Assembly (NCBI GenBank): GCA_910587495.1
Contig: CAJUMT010000154.1
Coordinates: 1 to 8,301 of the forward strand
Direction of reading: 5' to 3'
Source of the DNA: an uncultured Lachnospiraceae bacterium
GTDB taxonomy: Bacteria; Bacillota_A; Clostridia; Lachnospirales; Lachnospiraceae
DNA: 8,301 nucleotides
In this document: piece after piece, positions 1 to 7,213 of the stretch
How positions within the stretch are numbered: the first letter of the stretch is position 1
Layout: each line of letters starts with the position of its first letter
Notes under the pieces: generated by a model
Database searches by the model: none
Told to the model about the DNA's origin: nothing
What the model saw: the letters and a program-made list of their open reading frames with translations, nothing else
Translations under genes and position numbers: made by a program

Positions 1-494
1 TCATCGTCTCTAGTCAAGCTCACTTGATAGCCTTTGGCTTCCAGCCGTTCTTTTGCCATCAAGGCGATCTGAAAATTAATATTTTTTTCAGAGATGCCGT
101 CCCACACGCATCCGTCATCCTCACCTCCATGCCCCGGGTCCAGCATTACCAGCACATCTGACGGTTCTTCCGGCTCCTTTGTGGCTGCTTCTGCCAGCGT
201 TTCCTGTAAAGGCGGCATATTTTCCGGCTGTGTGCCGGGCATACTGCCGTCTCCTGTATCCACTCCTTCTGCAGGCGTCGGCTCCACAGGACTTTCAGGC
301 ACGATCAGCTCCGCAGCAGGGACCGCCGTTTGCCCTGTTACTTTGTTTTCTATCACATAAACCGCCAGGGACGACAAAATCGCCGCAGCCAGCAGAATAT
401 ATACCATATGCTTCTTCGTCCGATCCCTTCTTTCATGCTCAATTCTTCTATCTTTTATGTACATTCCCGGTATATACAGACCTGTCTTTTTCAT
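1..494 (-). CDS. N-acetylmuramoyl-L-alanine amidase (Amidase_3 family), membrane-anchored, C-terminus cut by window edge
   Basis: Zinc-dependent hydrolase expected to cleave the bond between MurNAc and L-Ala in peptidoglycan. About 164 residues are visible in one open frame that runs off the left edge. Order: a basic cytoplasmic N-terminus (1-29), one membrane segment (about 30-48, MVYILLAAAILSSLAVYVI), a Pro/Glu-rich linker (about 55-113), then the start of the catalytic domain with LDPGHGGEDDG at 118-128. His122 and Glu136 (in SEKN) match the first two zinc ligands of the family; later ligands lie outside the window. The start is uncertain: ATG at 494 has GGAG 9 bases upstream, but in-frame ATGs at 500 and 509 are possible, and 509 follows AGAAAGGA, a good extended Shine-Dalgarno match. 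An in-frame stop lies just above 509. The topology predicts a type II membrane-tethered enzyme acting outside the cell. It is the last visible gene of the two-component operon, 96 bases after the preceding gene, and could be its output. Confidence 0.9.
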   Translation of the reverse strand, partial: MKKTGLYIPGMYIKDRRIEHERRDRTKKHMVYILLAAAILSSLAVYVIENKVTGQTAVPAAELIVPESPVEPTPAEGVDTGDGSMPGTQPENMPPLQETLAEAATKEPEEPSDVLVMLDPGHGGEDDGCVWDGISEKNINFQIALMAKERLEAKGYQVSLTRDD

Positions 495-590
495 ATGCAT
501 TCTCTCCATCTTTTATTGTTTCCTTTCTTTCTATAGCATATTCGGAAATGACATCAGAACTTCATATTTTTTGCATCTTTTTTGCAAATT

Positions 591-1418
591 TTATGTAACT
601 TTTATAAAAAATTCGTTGATTCCCTCATAAAAACCGATGGTGACCACCGTATAGGCTTCCTCCATACCTGCTATACGATATTTTCGATAATAAGAAGCGG
701 TCTCCAACAGTGGATTTTCCTCTTCATAGGTTTCTTTTTCTCCCAGAGACAGATACGCGCACCATTGATCCATTGTATCATCCGGGTCCATCTGCGCCCA
801 GGTATGCTCGGTCCGCACATAGAACCCGTACATCCGGCCTGTATACGCATCCAGATAAGCCTCAATCAGACGATTGGTCTTATCCGCATTTTTCTGGATA
901 GTGGAAAGACTTATTTTCCATACAGACATATTGTTCTGAGGTTCCAGCACATCAATGGCGGAATACAAGGTCGCATTGTATGCGTCTGCACTGACTTCCC
1001 TGACGCCTTCCGAGAAGATCTTTCGTTCTTTTAACGCACCCATTTCACGGTTGCAGGCTGTATAGATCTGTTCTTCTGTGAGTTCTTTTTCCGACGGACC
1101 CTGACGATTCATCACAAAAGCGTAAGATCCCATTAGGTCCTCGTAGTCCACATCTGCTGGTACGCGAGTCATCGCGTCCAATTCACTTTGAGGAAGATCC
1201 TGACGCTTTAAACATTCGGACAGTAGATAAAGCTTTTCATTGTTACTTAATTTATAACGATACCCTTCATTCAAATTGTCCTTTTCCTGCAGCACAATCC
1301 TGTTTAAAACTGCCTGGTCCCTGTAACATGCCAGCTGTTCCGGACCAAAGACCGCTGCCAACAACACAAGAAGCGCCAGCAAGACCACTGCTGTCTGTGC
1401 CCTTTTTTCACGTTTCAT
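591..1418 (-). CDS. Membrane-anchored extracytoplasmic protein of unknown family, downstream of the histidine kinase
   Basis: A 275-residue protein I do not recognise. It has a short basic N-terminus (MKREKRAQ), one hydrophobic segment at about 9-25 (an uncleaved anchor or signal peptide), and a polar domain of roughly 250 residues that should lie outside the membrane. Near the C-terminus, YLDAYTGRMYGF resembles the D-x-x-T-G turn of PepSY/YycI-type folds; this is only a motif impression. The ATG at 1418 has GGAGG 9 bases upstream, and the reading frame overlaps the end of the kinase gene by 11 bp, which points to translational coupling. The position right after a sensor kinase and before a wall amidase is like that of YycH/YycI after WalK, which modulate the kinase from the outer face. 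A kinase accessory role is therefore the best guess, but inferred from context only. Confidence 0.85.
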   Translation of the reverse strand: MKREKRAQTAVVLLALLVLLAAVFGPEQLACYRDQAVLNRIVLQEKDNLNEGYRYKLSNNEKLYLLSECLKRQDLPQSELDAMTRVPADVDYEDLMGSYAFVMNRQGPSEKELTEEQIYTACNREMGALKERKIFSEGVREVSADAYNATLYSAIDVLEPQNNMSVWKISLSTIQKNADKTNRLIEAYLDAYTGRMYGFYVRTEHTWAQMDPDDTMDQWCAYLSLGEKETYEEENPLLETASYYRKYRIAGMEEAYTVVTIGFYEGINEFFIKVT

Positions 1419-2829
1419 CTTCCGATCCCTCCTGCGTAAAAGGAATCTGAAAGCTAAAGCAGCTTCCTTCTCCAGGTGTACTCTCGATCATCAGGGAACT
1501 TTTGTGCAGCCGCAGAATCTCCACACAGAGGGCAAGCCCCAGCCCTGCGCCGTTATGACTCCTTGACCGGGACTTATCAACCATATAGAATGCTTCTGTA
1601 ATCTTCTGGCATTCTTCTTTTTGTATTCCCGATCCGTGATCTTTGACTGTAAAAAGATATCCGTTTTTTTCTTTTCGGCCCAGAATCTCAATGGACGAGC
1701 CTGGATCAGAAGCCTTACAGGCATTGTCCGCCAAATTCACAAGCACTGTTTTTAACAAATCCGCTTCCGCTTTGATTTGGCATGATTCGTACCGCAAAAG
1801 AAAATGATATTCTTTGTTTTCCCCATAGATTTCTTTTAAGTAGGAAAACAGCGAATCCGTGTCCGTCTTCTGCTTATCCAGCCTGTATCTTCTGGCGACA
1901 ATAATATCCAGAAGCCTTAAAGACATAGCTTCTAAGCGTTTGCCTTCCGTATAAATATAATTGGCCGACAGAAAGTGCTTTTCATCATCCAGTTTCCTGG
2001 AACGCAGCATATCCGCATATCCAATCACGGCTGTCAAAGGCGTTTTAAGTTCGTGAGAAAACGCCGCTATAAAATCTTCTCTGGCTCGTACTTCTTCTTT
2101 TAAATTTTGTATAGTTTGTTCCAGCACGCAAGCCATATGGTTAAAATCTTCCGTAAGCTGCCCCATCTCATCCTGGCTCACCTGGCTGGCTCTGCAGCTG
2201 TAATCTCCCTCTGTCATTTTCCTGGCAGCCTGAGTCAAAATCCGTATGGGCCTGGTGAGCCACGCGGCAATAAAATACATGCAAACACCGCTTAAAGCCA
2301 GCAAGAGAAGCGTAAGGTTACGATACACCGCAAATCCTCTGGTTCTCTCCGCATATACCTCCGTCACGTCTCTCATGGTCTCCAGATACAGATAACGGTC
2401 CAGCGAATCTACCATTGCTCCTGTCTGGATATAATAACGATTTTTAAAACGAATCACCTGACTGGCTCTTGTGTTCGCTTCTATGGAAGACAACAGGCTT
2501 ATATCTTCCACAAAACCCTCACTGGCATAGAGAGACTCTTTCTTTTCATCTGACAGCCGTAAAAGCCTGCCTGTATTTTGTCTGCTGTTCTCTAAATTGG
2601 CGCCGATCTCTTTGACTGCGGCATTTTGCAGCATCCCGTATTTGGCCGGAACATTTAAAGCCGCCGTCTCAAAAGCAAAACGCAGAATGCTATTTTCATC
2701 CAGAGCCTGACGCATCTCCCGCTCCATGGATGCCTTAAATACATCGTTTACAAAGAAATATCCGCCGATTCCAAATACCGCCGCCGTCAGAATAATGGAA
2801 CACAACAAGATTTTATAAGAAAATTTCAT
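1408..2829 (-). CDS. Sensor histidine kinase with HAMP domain (two-component system)
   Basis: A 473-residue membrane histidine kinase, partner of the adjacent response regulator. TM1 is at about 7-27, an extracytoplasmic sensor region at about 28-168, TM2 at about 172-191, and HAMP at about 190-243 (TRPI, then DEMGQL and FNHM). The HisKA dimerisation helix carries FSHELKTPL with phospho-acceptor His259. The HATPase domain shows the N box LVNLADNA (Asn365, Asn369), G1 box DHGSG (397-401), F box around FYMVDKSRSR (414-423) and G2 box GAGLGLAL (427-434). All catalytic motifs are intact, so it should autophosphorylate. The sensor region has no domain I can name. The gene starts 10 bases after the regulator stop with AAAGGGG just upstream of ATG, and its end overlaps the next gene by 11 bp. 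The signal is unknown; the co-encoded secreted repeat protein and the membrane protein are candidate input partners. Confidence 0.96.
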   Translation of the reverse strand: MKFSYKILLCSIILTAAVFGIGGYFFVNDVFKASMEREMRQALDENSILRFAFETAALNVPAKYGMLQNAAVKEIGANLENSRQNTGRLLRLSDEKKESLYASEGFVEDISLLSSIEANTRASQVIRFKNRYYIQTGAMVDSLDRYLYLETMRDVTEVYAERTRGFAVYRNLTLLLLALSGVCMYFIAAWLTRPIRILTQAARKMTEGDYSCRASQVSQDEMGQLTEDFNHMACVLEQTIQNLKEEVRAREDFIAAFSHELKTPLTAVIGYADMLRSRKLDDEKHFLSANYIYTEGKRLEAMSLRLLDIIVARRYRLDKQKTDTDSLFSYLKEIYGENKEYHFLLRYESCQIKAEADLLKTVLVNLADNACKASDPGSSIEILGRKEKNGYLFTVKDHGSGIQKEECQKITEAFYMVDKSRSRSHNGAGLGLALCVEILRLHKSSLMIESTPGEGSCFSFQIPFTQEGSEDET

Positions 2830-2839
2830 GGTGCCCCTT

Positions 2840-3493
2840 TCAAATCTCCAGCCGATAGCCTACTTTATAAACCGCCACAAGATTTTTTTCCCATCCCATC
2901 TTCCGTCTGAGCCTTTGTACATGCAGCTCCAGCGTGCGGCTGTCCGCAATATATTCGTCTTTCCAGACTTTTTCATAAAGTGTCTCTTTAAAAAGAGCTA
3001 CATTTTTATTTTGTATAAATAATACTAAAAGTCCATACTCTTTGTTGGTAAGCACTACAGGCTTCCCTGCTTTTGTCACTTTACGCGCGTCCAAATCAAC
3101 CGATACATCGCCTGCCGTCAGTATACTGTCCGTCTTGTGAAATCTGCGCAGAACCACTTCCACCCGCGCCACCAGTTCCAACACGTCAAAAGGTTTTACC
3201 AGGTAGTCTTCCGCCCCTAATTTTAAGCCCCGCACTTTGTCCCGCACATCGCTTTTAGCCGTGATAAAGATGACAGGCGTCTGCAGGGGCTTTATATACT
3301 CCATAATGTCAAAACCGTCCGCTCCCGGCAGCATGATGTCCAGAAGGATCAGATCAAATGTCTCTTCTTCCATCAGGTGAATCGCGGCCAGACCGTCCTG
3401 CACACTTTTACAGCGGTAACCTGCTGCCGTCAGATTCATATCAATCAAGTCGCAAATCGATTTTTCGTCATCCACGATCAGTATATGAATCAT
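2840..3493 (-). CDS. OmpR/PhoB-family response regulator
   Basis: A 217-residue DNA-binding regulator, counted from the ATG at 3493. The receiver domain (about 1-115) has the acidic pair Asp8-Asp9, phospho-acceptor Asp52 in LLLDIMLPG, Thr78 and Lys100 (VKPF), so all switch residues are present. A winged-helix output domain follows (about 125-217), with TNKEYGLLVLF, SRTLELHVQRLRRKM and YKVGYRLE typical of the PhoB/OmpR class. I chose the start giving MIHILIVDDE because it makes an ATGA overlap with the stop of the upstream gene and has AGAAGG 4 bases before it. An in-frame ATG at 3508 would add five residues (MAEGR) and has a weaker GGGG upstream. It is followed 10 bases later by its cognate kinase. 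Known relatives bind direct repeats about 11 bp apart. Targets here are unknown; the amidase gene of the same operon is a plausible one. Confidence 0.96.
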   Translation of the reverse strand: MIHILIVDDEKSICDLIDMNLTAAGYRCKSVQDGLAAIHLMEEETFDLILLDIMLPGADGFDIMEYIKPLQTPVIFITAKSDVRDKVRGLKLGAEDYLVKPFDVLELVARVEVVLRRFHKTDSILTAGDVSVDLDARKVTKAGKPVVLTNKEYGLLVLFIQNKNVALFKETLYEKVWKDEYIADSRTLELHVQRLRRKMGWEKNLVAVYKVGYRLEI

Positions 3494-4602
3494 TCTGCCT
3501 TCTGCCATCCCCAGTATCCCCGTATCTTCCAGACAAGATCTTCCATCGTGTCTTCCTCTCTGTATTGATAATATGTCTCAAACTCCGTATCTTCCTCAAA
3601 ACCGCCTGTCCTCTGATAATAGATGCCACATCGGTTCTCAACCGTCTGTGTACCGTCCGGTGTTTCCAGGGTATAACTTGCCAGCACTACCAGATCTTTC
3701 ATACCGTCCCCGTCCACATCTCTTCCGACAACGCCTTTTAACGCATACAGGCTGTCGCAATCCTTCATAGGCTGAAAGCTCCAGACGATCTCTCCTTTAG
3801 GATTCACAAGATAAATCATAAAAAAATCATAGACGGAAATACGGTAAATTCCCGGTACTGCCGTCAGGCGCCCCAGTTTCTCAAAATCTCTTGTGTAACA
3901 CTGTTCCTCCAGGACAAAAAAACCGTTTCTGGTCAGCTCTTCCAATGTAGTGGCTGTATATAAAAATTCTGCTGACCTGTCGTCGCGCACACAGGAAATG
4001 ATCATGGCAGCGCTCTTGTTCATACTGAACCGGTTGATTTGATCCGAAATATGCCAGTCCCGGTAAAACGTCCGCTCTCCCTGAAAAAGCACATCCCCTA
4101 CTTTGTATGGAATACCTGCATATGCGCCTGTTTCATTGACGCATCTGGTGATCAAGACGATATCTGTCAGTCCATCCTTATCTACGTCATAAAAAGAGAT
4201 CGCCGCAATGCTGTCCACCGGCTGCAGGAGGCTGCCCTGTATCCGGTTATTTGTCTCTAACTGATTGCATTTATATACGATCTTTCCTGTTTCATCCGCC
4301 AGAAAAAGAGCCAGTCTGTGCCAGGTCGTTTCCAGAGCAGGCAGCAAAGTCAATTCCTGTTCCCCAAAGGATTCCAGTGTAGAAGCAAAGACCTGATCTT
4401 CCAGGATATGGTAACCGTTCTTCTCTATGTCTTCCACATACCGGATCGCTTCAAACCGTCTCTGGTATATACCGTAGGAACTTTTGATATCTCCCGTGTC
4501 CGCTGCATATGCTTTTGTTGCAGATAGTAAAAACAGCAGAACTGTCAGAAAGCATATGCGCCGCACTATCTTTCCTGTTTTATCTGTCTTGATTTTCCCC
4601 AT
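3490..4602 (-). CDS. Secreted FG-GAP/VCBS-like protein with two diverged repeat halves
   Basis: A 370-residue exported protein. Its signal peptide has a basic n-region (KIVRR), hydrophobic core at about 16-28, and an A-Y-A site predicting cleavage after residue 33. The mature part looks like two diverged copies of one unit: NGYHILEDQ (62-70) matches NGFFVLEEQ (226-234), TGKIVY (105-110) matches KGEIVW (269-274), and the calcium-type loops DVDKDGLTD (139-147) and DVDGDGMKD (295-303) align. Such D-x-D-x-D-G loops followed by a hydrophobic strand are typical of FG-GAP/VCBS propeller repeats. No membrane anchor or lipobox is visible, so it is probably released or held at the wall. ATG at 4602 has GGAG 7 bases upstream; the gene overlaps the upstream regulator gene by 23 bp and the response-regulator start by 4 bp. 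Tight coupling to the two-component genes suggests an outside sensing role, which is inference. Confidence 0.9.
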   Translation of the reverse strand: MGKIKTDKTGKIVRRICFLTVLLFLLSATKAYAADTGDIKSSYGIYQRRFEAIRYVEDIEKNGYHILEDQVFASTLESFGEQELTLLPALETTWHRLALFLADETGKIVYKCNQLETNNRIQGSLLQPVDSIAAISFYDVDKDGLTDIVLITRCVNETGAYAGIPYKVGDVLFQGERTFYRDWHISDQINRFSMNKSAAMIISCVRDDRSAEFLYTATTLEELTRNGFFVLEEQCYTRDFEKLGRLTAVPGIYRISVYDFFMIYLVNPKGEIVWSFQPMKDCDSLYALKGVVGRDVDGDGMKDLVVLASYTLETPDGTQTVENRCGIYYQRTGGFEEDTEFETYYQYREEDTMEDLVWKIRGYWGWQKAE

Positions 4603-6109
4603 TCTCTTTCTCCAAAAGCTTATATGTTAAAAGCAGATACAAAAGCTGGTCAGGATCTTCCAAATCAATATGAATCATCTCCCGTATATGAGCCATCCGG
4701 TACAAAAACGTACTTCTATGAATAAACAGCGCTTTCGCCGCTTTTACCGCATTCATCTGGCAGGATATATAGGTGTGGAGCGTCTCAAAATAATCAGTTT
4801 TGTGTTCTTTATCATACTCCCGAAGCGTCAATACCGCCCGACTGCAGATCACCTGGGGGGGCAGTGTATCCGTACATTTTCCCAGCAGATAATCAAGCGC
4901 AATATCCTCAAAACGGTTCACCCAACGCAGAGGATAGAGTTTCATCCCTTCCTCCAGTGCAATTCGGGACTGTGTATAATACTGTTTTAAGGATTGAAGC
5001 CCCGTAAACTCATAACTGATTCCTGCCTTTAAGAAACTGTCTCTTAGAAAATCCGTAACCGAATGTACCGCATCTTCCAGTGTTCTTCCATAATAATGCA
5101 GATTTACATAGACTACGATATTTTCTTCCAGTAAAAATGCACAGCTTCCCTTCATCAGGCTTTCGATTCGATTACAGATAAAACGGACCACCGTCAGATT
5201 TTGTCTGTCTATCATGGACACATGGATATTCATGCAAAAGTATGTATGATTTTCTTTCCAGTGAAAATTTTCAAAACGCTGCTCTAAAGAAGACGCATCG
5301 ATATTCTCGTCGGTCAGTATATTGGAGAGCAGGCGATCCAGCGTATAGCTGATATCCGACTGCAGAACTGTATATTTCTCCAGCATTTGGCGAACATATT
5401 TTGCCATATGCAAAAGAAGGTATTCATCATAAGTTTTCAGTTTCCGGGTTGCCTCCACGATAATCAGCCGATAGGCGTTGCGGTTTTTATCGTAAATATC
5501 TACAAATAAATTATTCTTCTGTGTAGACGGGTCCTGATACTGCCGTACTTCTGATATCTCGTGGGGATATGCTTCTTCGTCCCTGCAGGCGGTCACCTGA
5601 TTGTTCTGCAAGATTCCCTGAAATTCAGGGAGCGTGTCCATCAGACTGCTGTAATCAATGATGAAACCGCCTGTGGTGCTGATCATGATCGGATTCAGGA
5701 AAATCCTGTGGGATGCGTCCAGAAGGGATTTAAAAGTTCGGGCGGACAAAGCAAGATTCTGCATTCGTTCATCCCATGCGTCATAGGTATCAAAAATCCG
5801 CTGGACTGTATTAAACAGTTCATTCTGGTCGCATCCCTCCGGAAAAAAACAGACGCCCGGAATCAGGTTCTCCTCTGTCTCATCGGATGTGCTGCCGGTT
5901 ATTAAAAGCAGGTTGTCTCCATGAGCCTTAAGCAAAGCTTTTGGTATATCTCCATCTTTTGCGATATATACTTTGTTTTTCTTTAAGTCTGTCCCATTCT
6001 GATAGAAAAGCGGACGTTTCAGATTCATCTCTTCAGACATTTCTCCCTGCCGACAGTCCGGATAATTCTGCTTTAAACGGTCCGCAAGGATCTGCATGCT
6101 GATTCTCAT
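4580..6109 (-). CDS. PucR/CdaR-type transcriptional regulator with C-terminal HTH
   Basis: A 509-residue cytoplasmic regulator. The C-terminal region (about 450-500) is the PucR-type helix-turn-helix: AVKAAKALFIHRSTFLYRM, followed by the typical IDLEDPDQLLYLLL segment. The N-terminal part (about 1-100) resembles the PucR N-terminal domain, with VYIAKDGDIPKALLKAHGDN leading into LLLITGS. Residues about 120-240 look like a GAF/PAS-type fold (MISTTGGFIIDY, then RLIIVEA), and about 260-420 would be the CdaR-type middle domain; these two are weaker calls. Such proteins usually respond to small metabolites and control neighbouring catabolic genes, but no catabolic gene is present here. The start ATG at 6109 has AGAGG about 10 bases upstream; a second in-frame ATG lies four codons in. 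It follows the DnaJ-like gene by 22 bp and overlaps the next gene by 23 bp, so it is an internal operon member. A C7 tract lies at 4855-4861, upstream of the HTH coding part. Confidence 0.9.
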   Translation of the reverse strand: MRISMQILADRLKQNYPDCRQGEMSEEMNLKRPLFYQNGTDLKKNKVYIAKDGDIPKALLKAHGDNLLLITGSTSDETEENLIPGVCFFPEGCDQNELFNTVQRIFDTYDAWDERMQNLALSARTFKSLLDASHRIFLNPIMISTTGGFIIDYSSLMDTLPEFQGILQNNQVTACRDEEAYPHEISEVRQYQDPSTQKNNLFVDIYDKNRNAYRLIIVEATRKLKTYDEYLLLHMAKYVRQMLEKYTVLQSDISYTLDRLLSNILTDENIDASSLEQRFENFHWKENHTYFCMNIHVSMIDRQNLTVVRFICNRIESLMKGSCAFLLEENIVVYVNLHYYGRTLEDAVHSVTDFLRDSFLKAGISYEFTGLQSLKQYYTQSRIALEEGMKLYPLRWVNRFEDIALDYLLGKCTDTLPPQVICSRAVLTLREYDKEHKTDYFETLHTYISCQMNAVKAAKALFIHRSTFLYRMAHIREMIHIDLEDPDQLLYLLLTYKLLEKENGENQDR

Positions 6110-6131
6110 ATTTATTTATCCTCTTTTCTAA

Positions 6132-7157
6132 CTATACCGTACTTTTCATCGCCTCTCTGAAAGCCTGCAAAGCTTCCTTCTGACTCACAGTCAGATTGCT
6201 TGGTATCTCTACCTGCAAAGTTATATACTGGTCTCCTCTGTTGCCCAGCGTAGGCGGCATCCACAGCCCTTTTCCCTGCAGACGGATGCGGGCGCCATTG
6301 CGGGTGGCAGGCTTTAACATATAGCGAATACTTCCTTCAATGGTGGAAAGTTCGATCTCCCCGCCCAGTACCATATCGGTGTAACTTACTTTTTTCGTGG
6401 AATACAGATGGTAATCTCTGCGCTCATAGCCGTCTTGTTCGTTCAAAAATACAAGAACTACGATATTGTCCTGCTTCACTTCTTCACCTTCGCACAGAAC
6501 ATCCTGCAAAGGGAAAAAACATCCGCTGTAACACCTGGGTGGTATTTTCACTTTTACCTTTCGTTTTTTCTCTATATATCCTTTGTTGTAGCAATAAGAA
6601 CATTTTTGAGACTTGTCCTCCAGGTCTCCCTGGCCTCCCTGACCGCAATGCGTACAGGTTATCCGCTCCGTAATCTCCGTTTCTTTTACAGCTCCTGTAA
6701 GCATCTCCTGATAGCTCAAATAAACAGAAGACCGTATACTACGCGGAGCAGGTTCCTCCTCCTTCGGCCTATGGTAGCGGGGATTATGCTCATCGCAAGC
6801 TCCGCAGTGGCCGTCTTCGTGGGAATGTCCGCAGTGACCATCCGCATGAGAATGTTCTCCGCAGGCTCCGCAATGACCATCCTCATGAAAATGAGTATGT
6901 CCACTGTCCGTACTTCGTCCGGTCTGATAGGCATATTTGGTATAGGTTTCATGACCCCAGGCATTGTACTGTTTCCTTGCTCCCGGGTCAGAAAGCACTT
7001 TATACGCCATGGTAATTTCCTGAAAGATCTTTTCGACCTCTTCTTTATTCTCATTTGCATCAGGATGATATTTTTTGGCTAAAGCGCGGTAAGCTTTCTT
7101 AATCTCATCCTGGCTGGCGTCTCGTTTTACTCCAAGTATTTGATAATAATTTTTCAA
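6132..7157 (-). CDS. DnaJ-like J-domain protein with His/Cys-rich linker and half zinc finger
   Basis: A 341-residue type-I-like Hsp40 that should stimulate an Hsp70 (DnaK-type) ATPase and deliver substrates. The J domain is at about 4-68, with HPD at 31-33. In place of the usual Gly/Phe linker, residues 86-130 are rich in His and Cys, with DGHCG occurring three times (93-97, 106-110, 115-119). The zinc finger is reduced: only two CxxC pairs (Cys168/171, Cys186/189) instead of four, and three unusual cysteines follow (209, 213, 222). The C-terminal substrate-binding region is recognisable (VKVKIPP at 201-207, DMVLGGEIEL, GARIRLQGKG, GDQYITLQVEIP). It is shorter than canonical DnaJ (about 375-390 residues). 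The start is TTG at 7157: AGAGG sits 6 bases upstream, a stop lies four codons above, and the next ATG would delete most of the J domain. It is the first gene of the operon, about 86 nt after the predicted transcription start. Confidence 0.93.
   Translation of the reverse strand: MKNYYQILGVKRDASQDEIKKAYRALAKKYHPDANENKEEVEKIFQEITMAYKVLSDPGARKQYNAWGHETYTKYAYQTGRSTDSGHTHFHEDGHCGACGEHSHADGHCGHSHEDGHCGACDEHNPRYHRPKEEEPAPRSIRSSVYLSYQEMLTGAVKETEITERITCTHCGQGGQGDLEDKSQKCSYCYNKGYIEKKRKVKVKIPPRCYSGCFFPLQDVLCEGEEVKQDNIVVLVFLNEQDGYERRDYHLYSTKKVSYTDMVLGGEIELSTIEGSIRYMLKPATRNGARIRLQGKGLWMPPTLGNRGDQYITLQVEIPSNLTVSQKEALQAFREAMKSTV
6795..6887 (-). repeat. His/Cys-rich coding repeats in the DnaJ-like gene (66-bp period)
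   Basis: HEDGHCGAC is encoded at 6861-6887 and again at 6795-6821, 66 bp apart, with a third partial copy (HADGHCGHS) between them at 6822-6848. The two full copies differ at 6 of 27 bases, and every difference is at a third codon position and silent. The protein sequence is thus conserved while the DNA has drifted, which argues that the His/Cys pattern is kept by selection. Several such His-x-Cys groups could bind Zn or Ni; the metal is not shown by the sequence. Confidence 0.85.
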
Positions 7158-7192
7158 ATCGTACCTCTTATGCTAATTCCGCTGCAGCCGGT

Positions 7193-7213
7193 AACAATGC
7201 GCTTATGATTGTT
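7193..7213 (-). promoter_or_regulatory. Possible operator: AACAAT-N9-ATTGTT inverted repeat in the 5' leader
   Basis: Two perfect 6-base arms separated by 9 bases form a 21-bp dyad about 36-56 bases above the TTG start of the DnaJ-like gene and about 30-50 bases downstream of the predicted transcription start. The spacing of about two helical turns suits a dimeric regulator. The arms are short and AT-rich, so chance occurrence is quite possible. It is not the HrcA CIRCE element. Confidence 0.3.

Noticed and set aside
495..590. Terminator between the unknown membrane protein and the amidase
   Set aside because: The gap is AT-rich with no GC stem followed by a T run on the minus strand.
501..590. 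Separate promoter for the amidase
   Set aside because: TATGCT and TATAGA resemble -10 boxes, but no acceptable -35 sits 16-18 bp upstream of either.
94..598. Overlapping plus-strand frames (Ser/Pro/Thr-rich, up to 139 residues)
   Set aside because: They are the reverse of the amidase linker and membrane segment; the minus strand reads as one clean amidase frame to the edge.
3358..3741. 127-residue plus-strand frame over the regulator start
   Set aside because: Antisense to two well-supported coding regions, with no plausible ribosome site or domain.
3490..4602. Lipoprotein signal in the secreted repeat protein because of Cys17
   Set aside because: The cysteine lies at the beginning of the hydrophobic core, not after it, and no L-x-x-C box is present; an A-Y-A signal peptidase I site is.
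6408..7082. 224-residue plus-strand open frame opposite the DnaJ-like gene
   Set aside because: It is antisense to a well-supported gene with J-domain and CxxC motifs, has no recognisable domain, and its composition mirrors the repeat-rich opposite strand.
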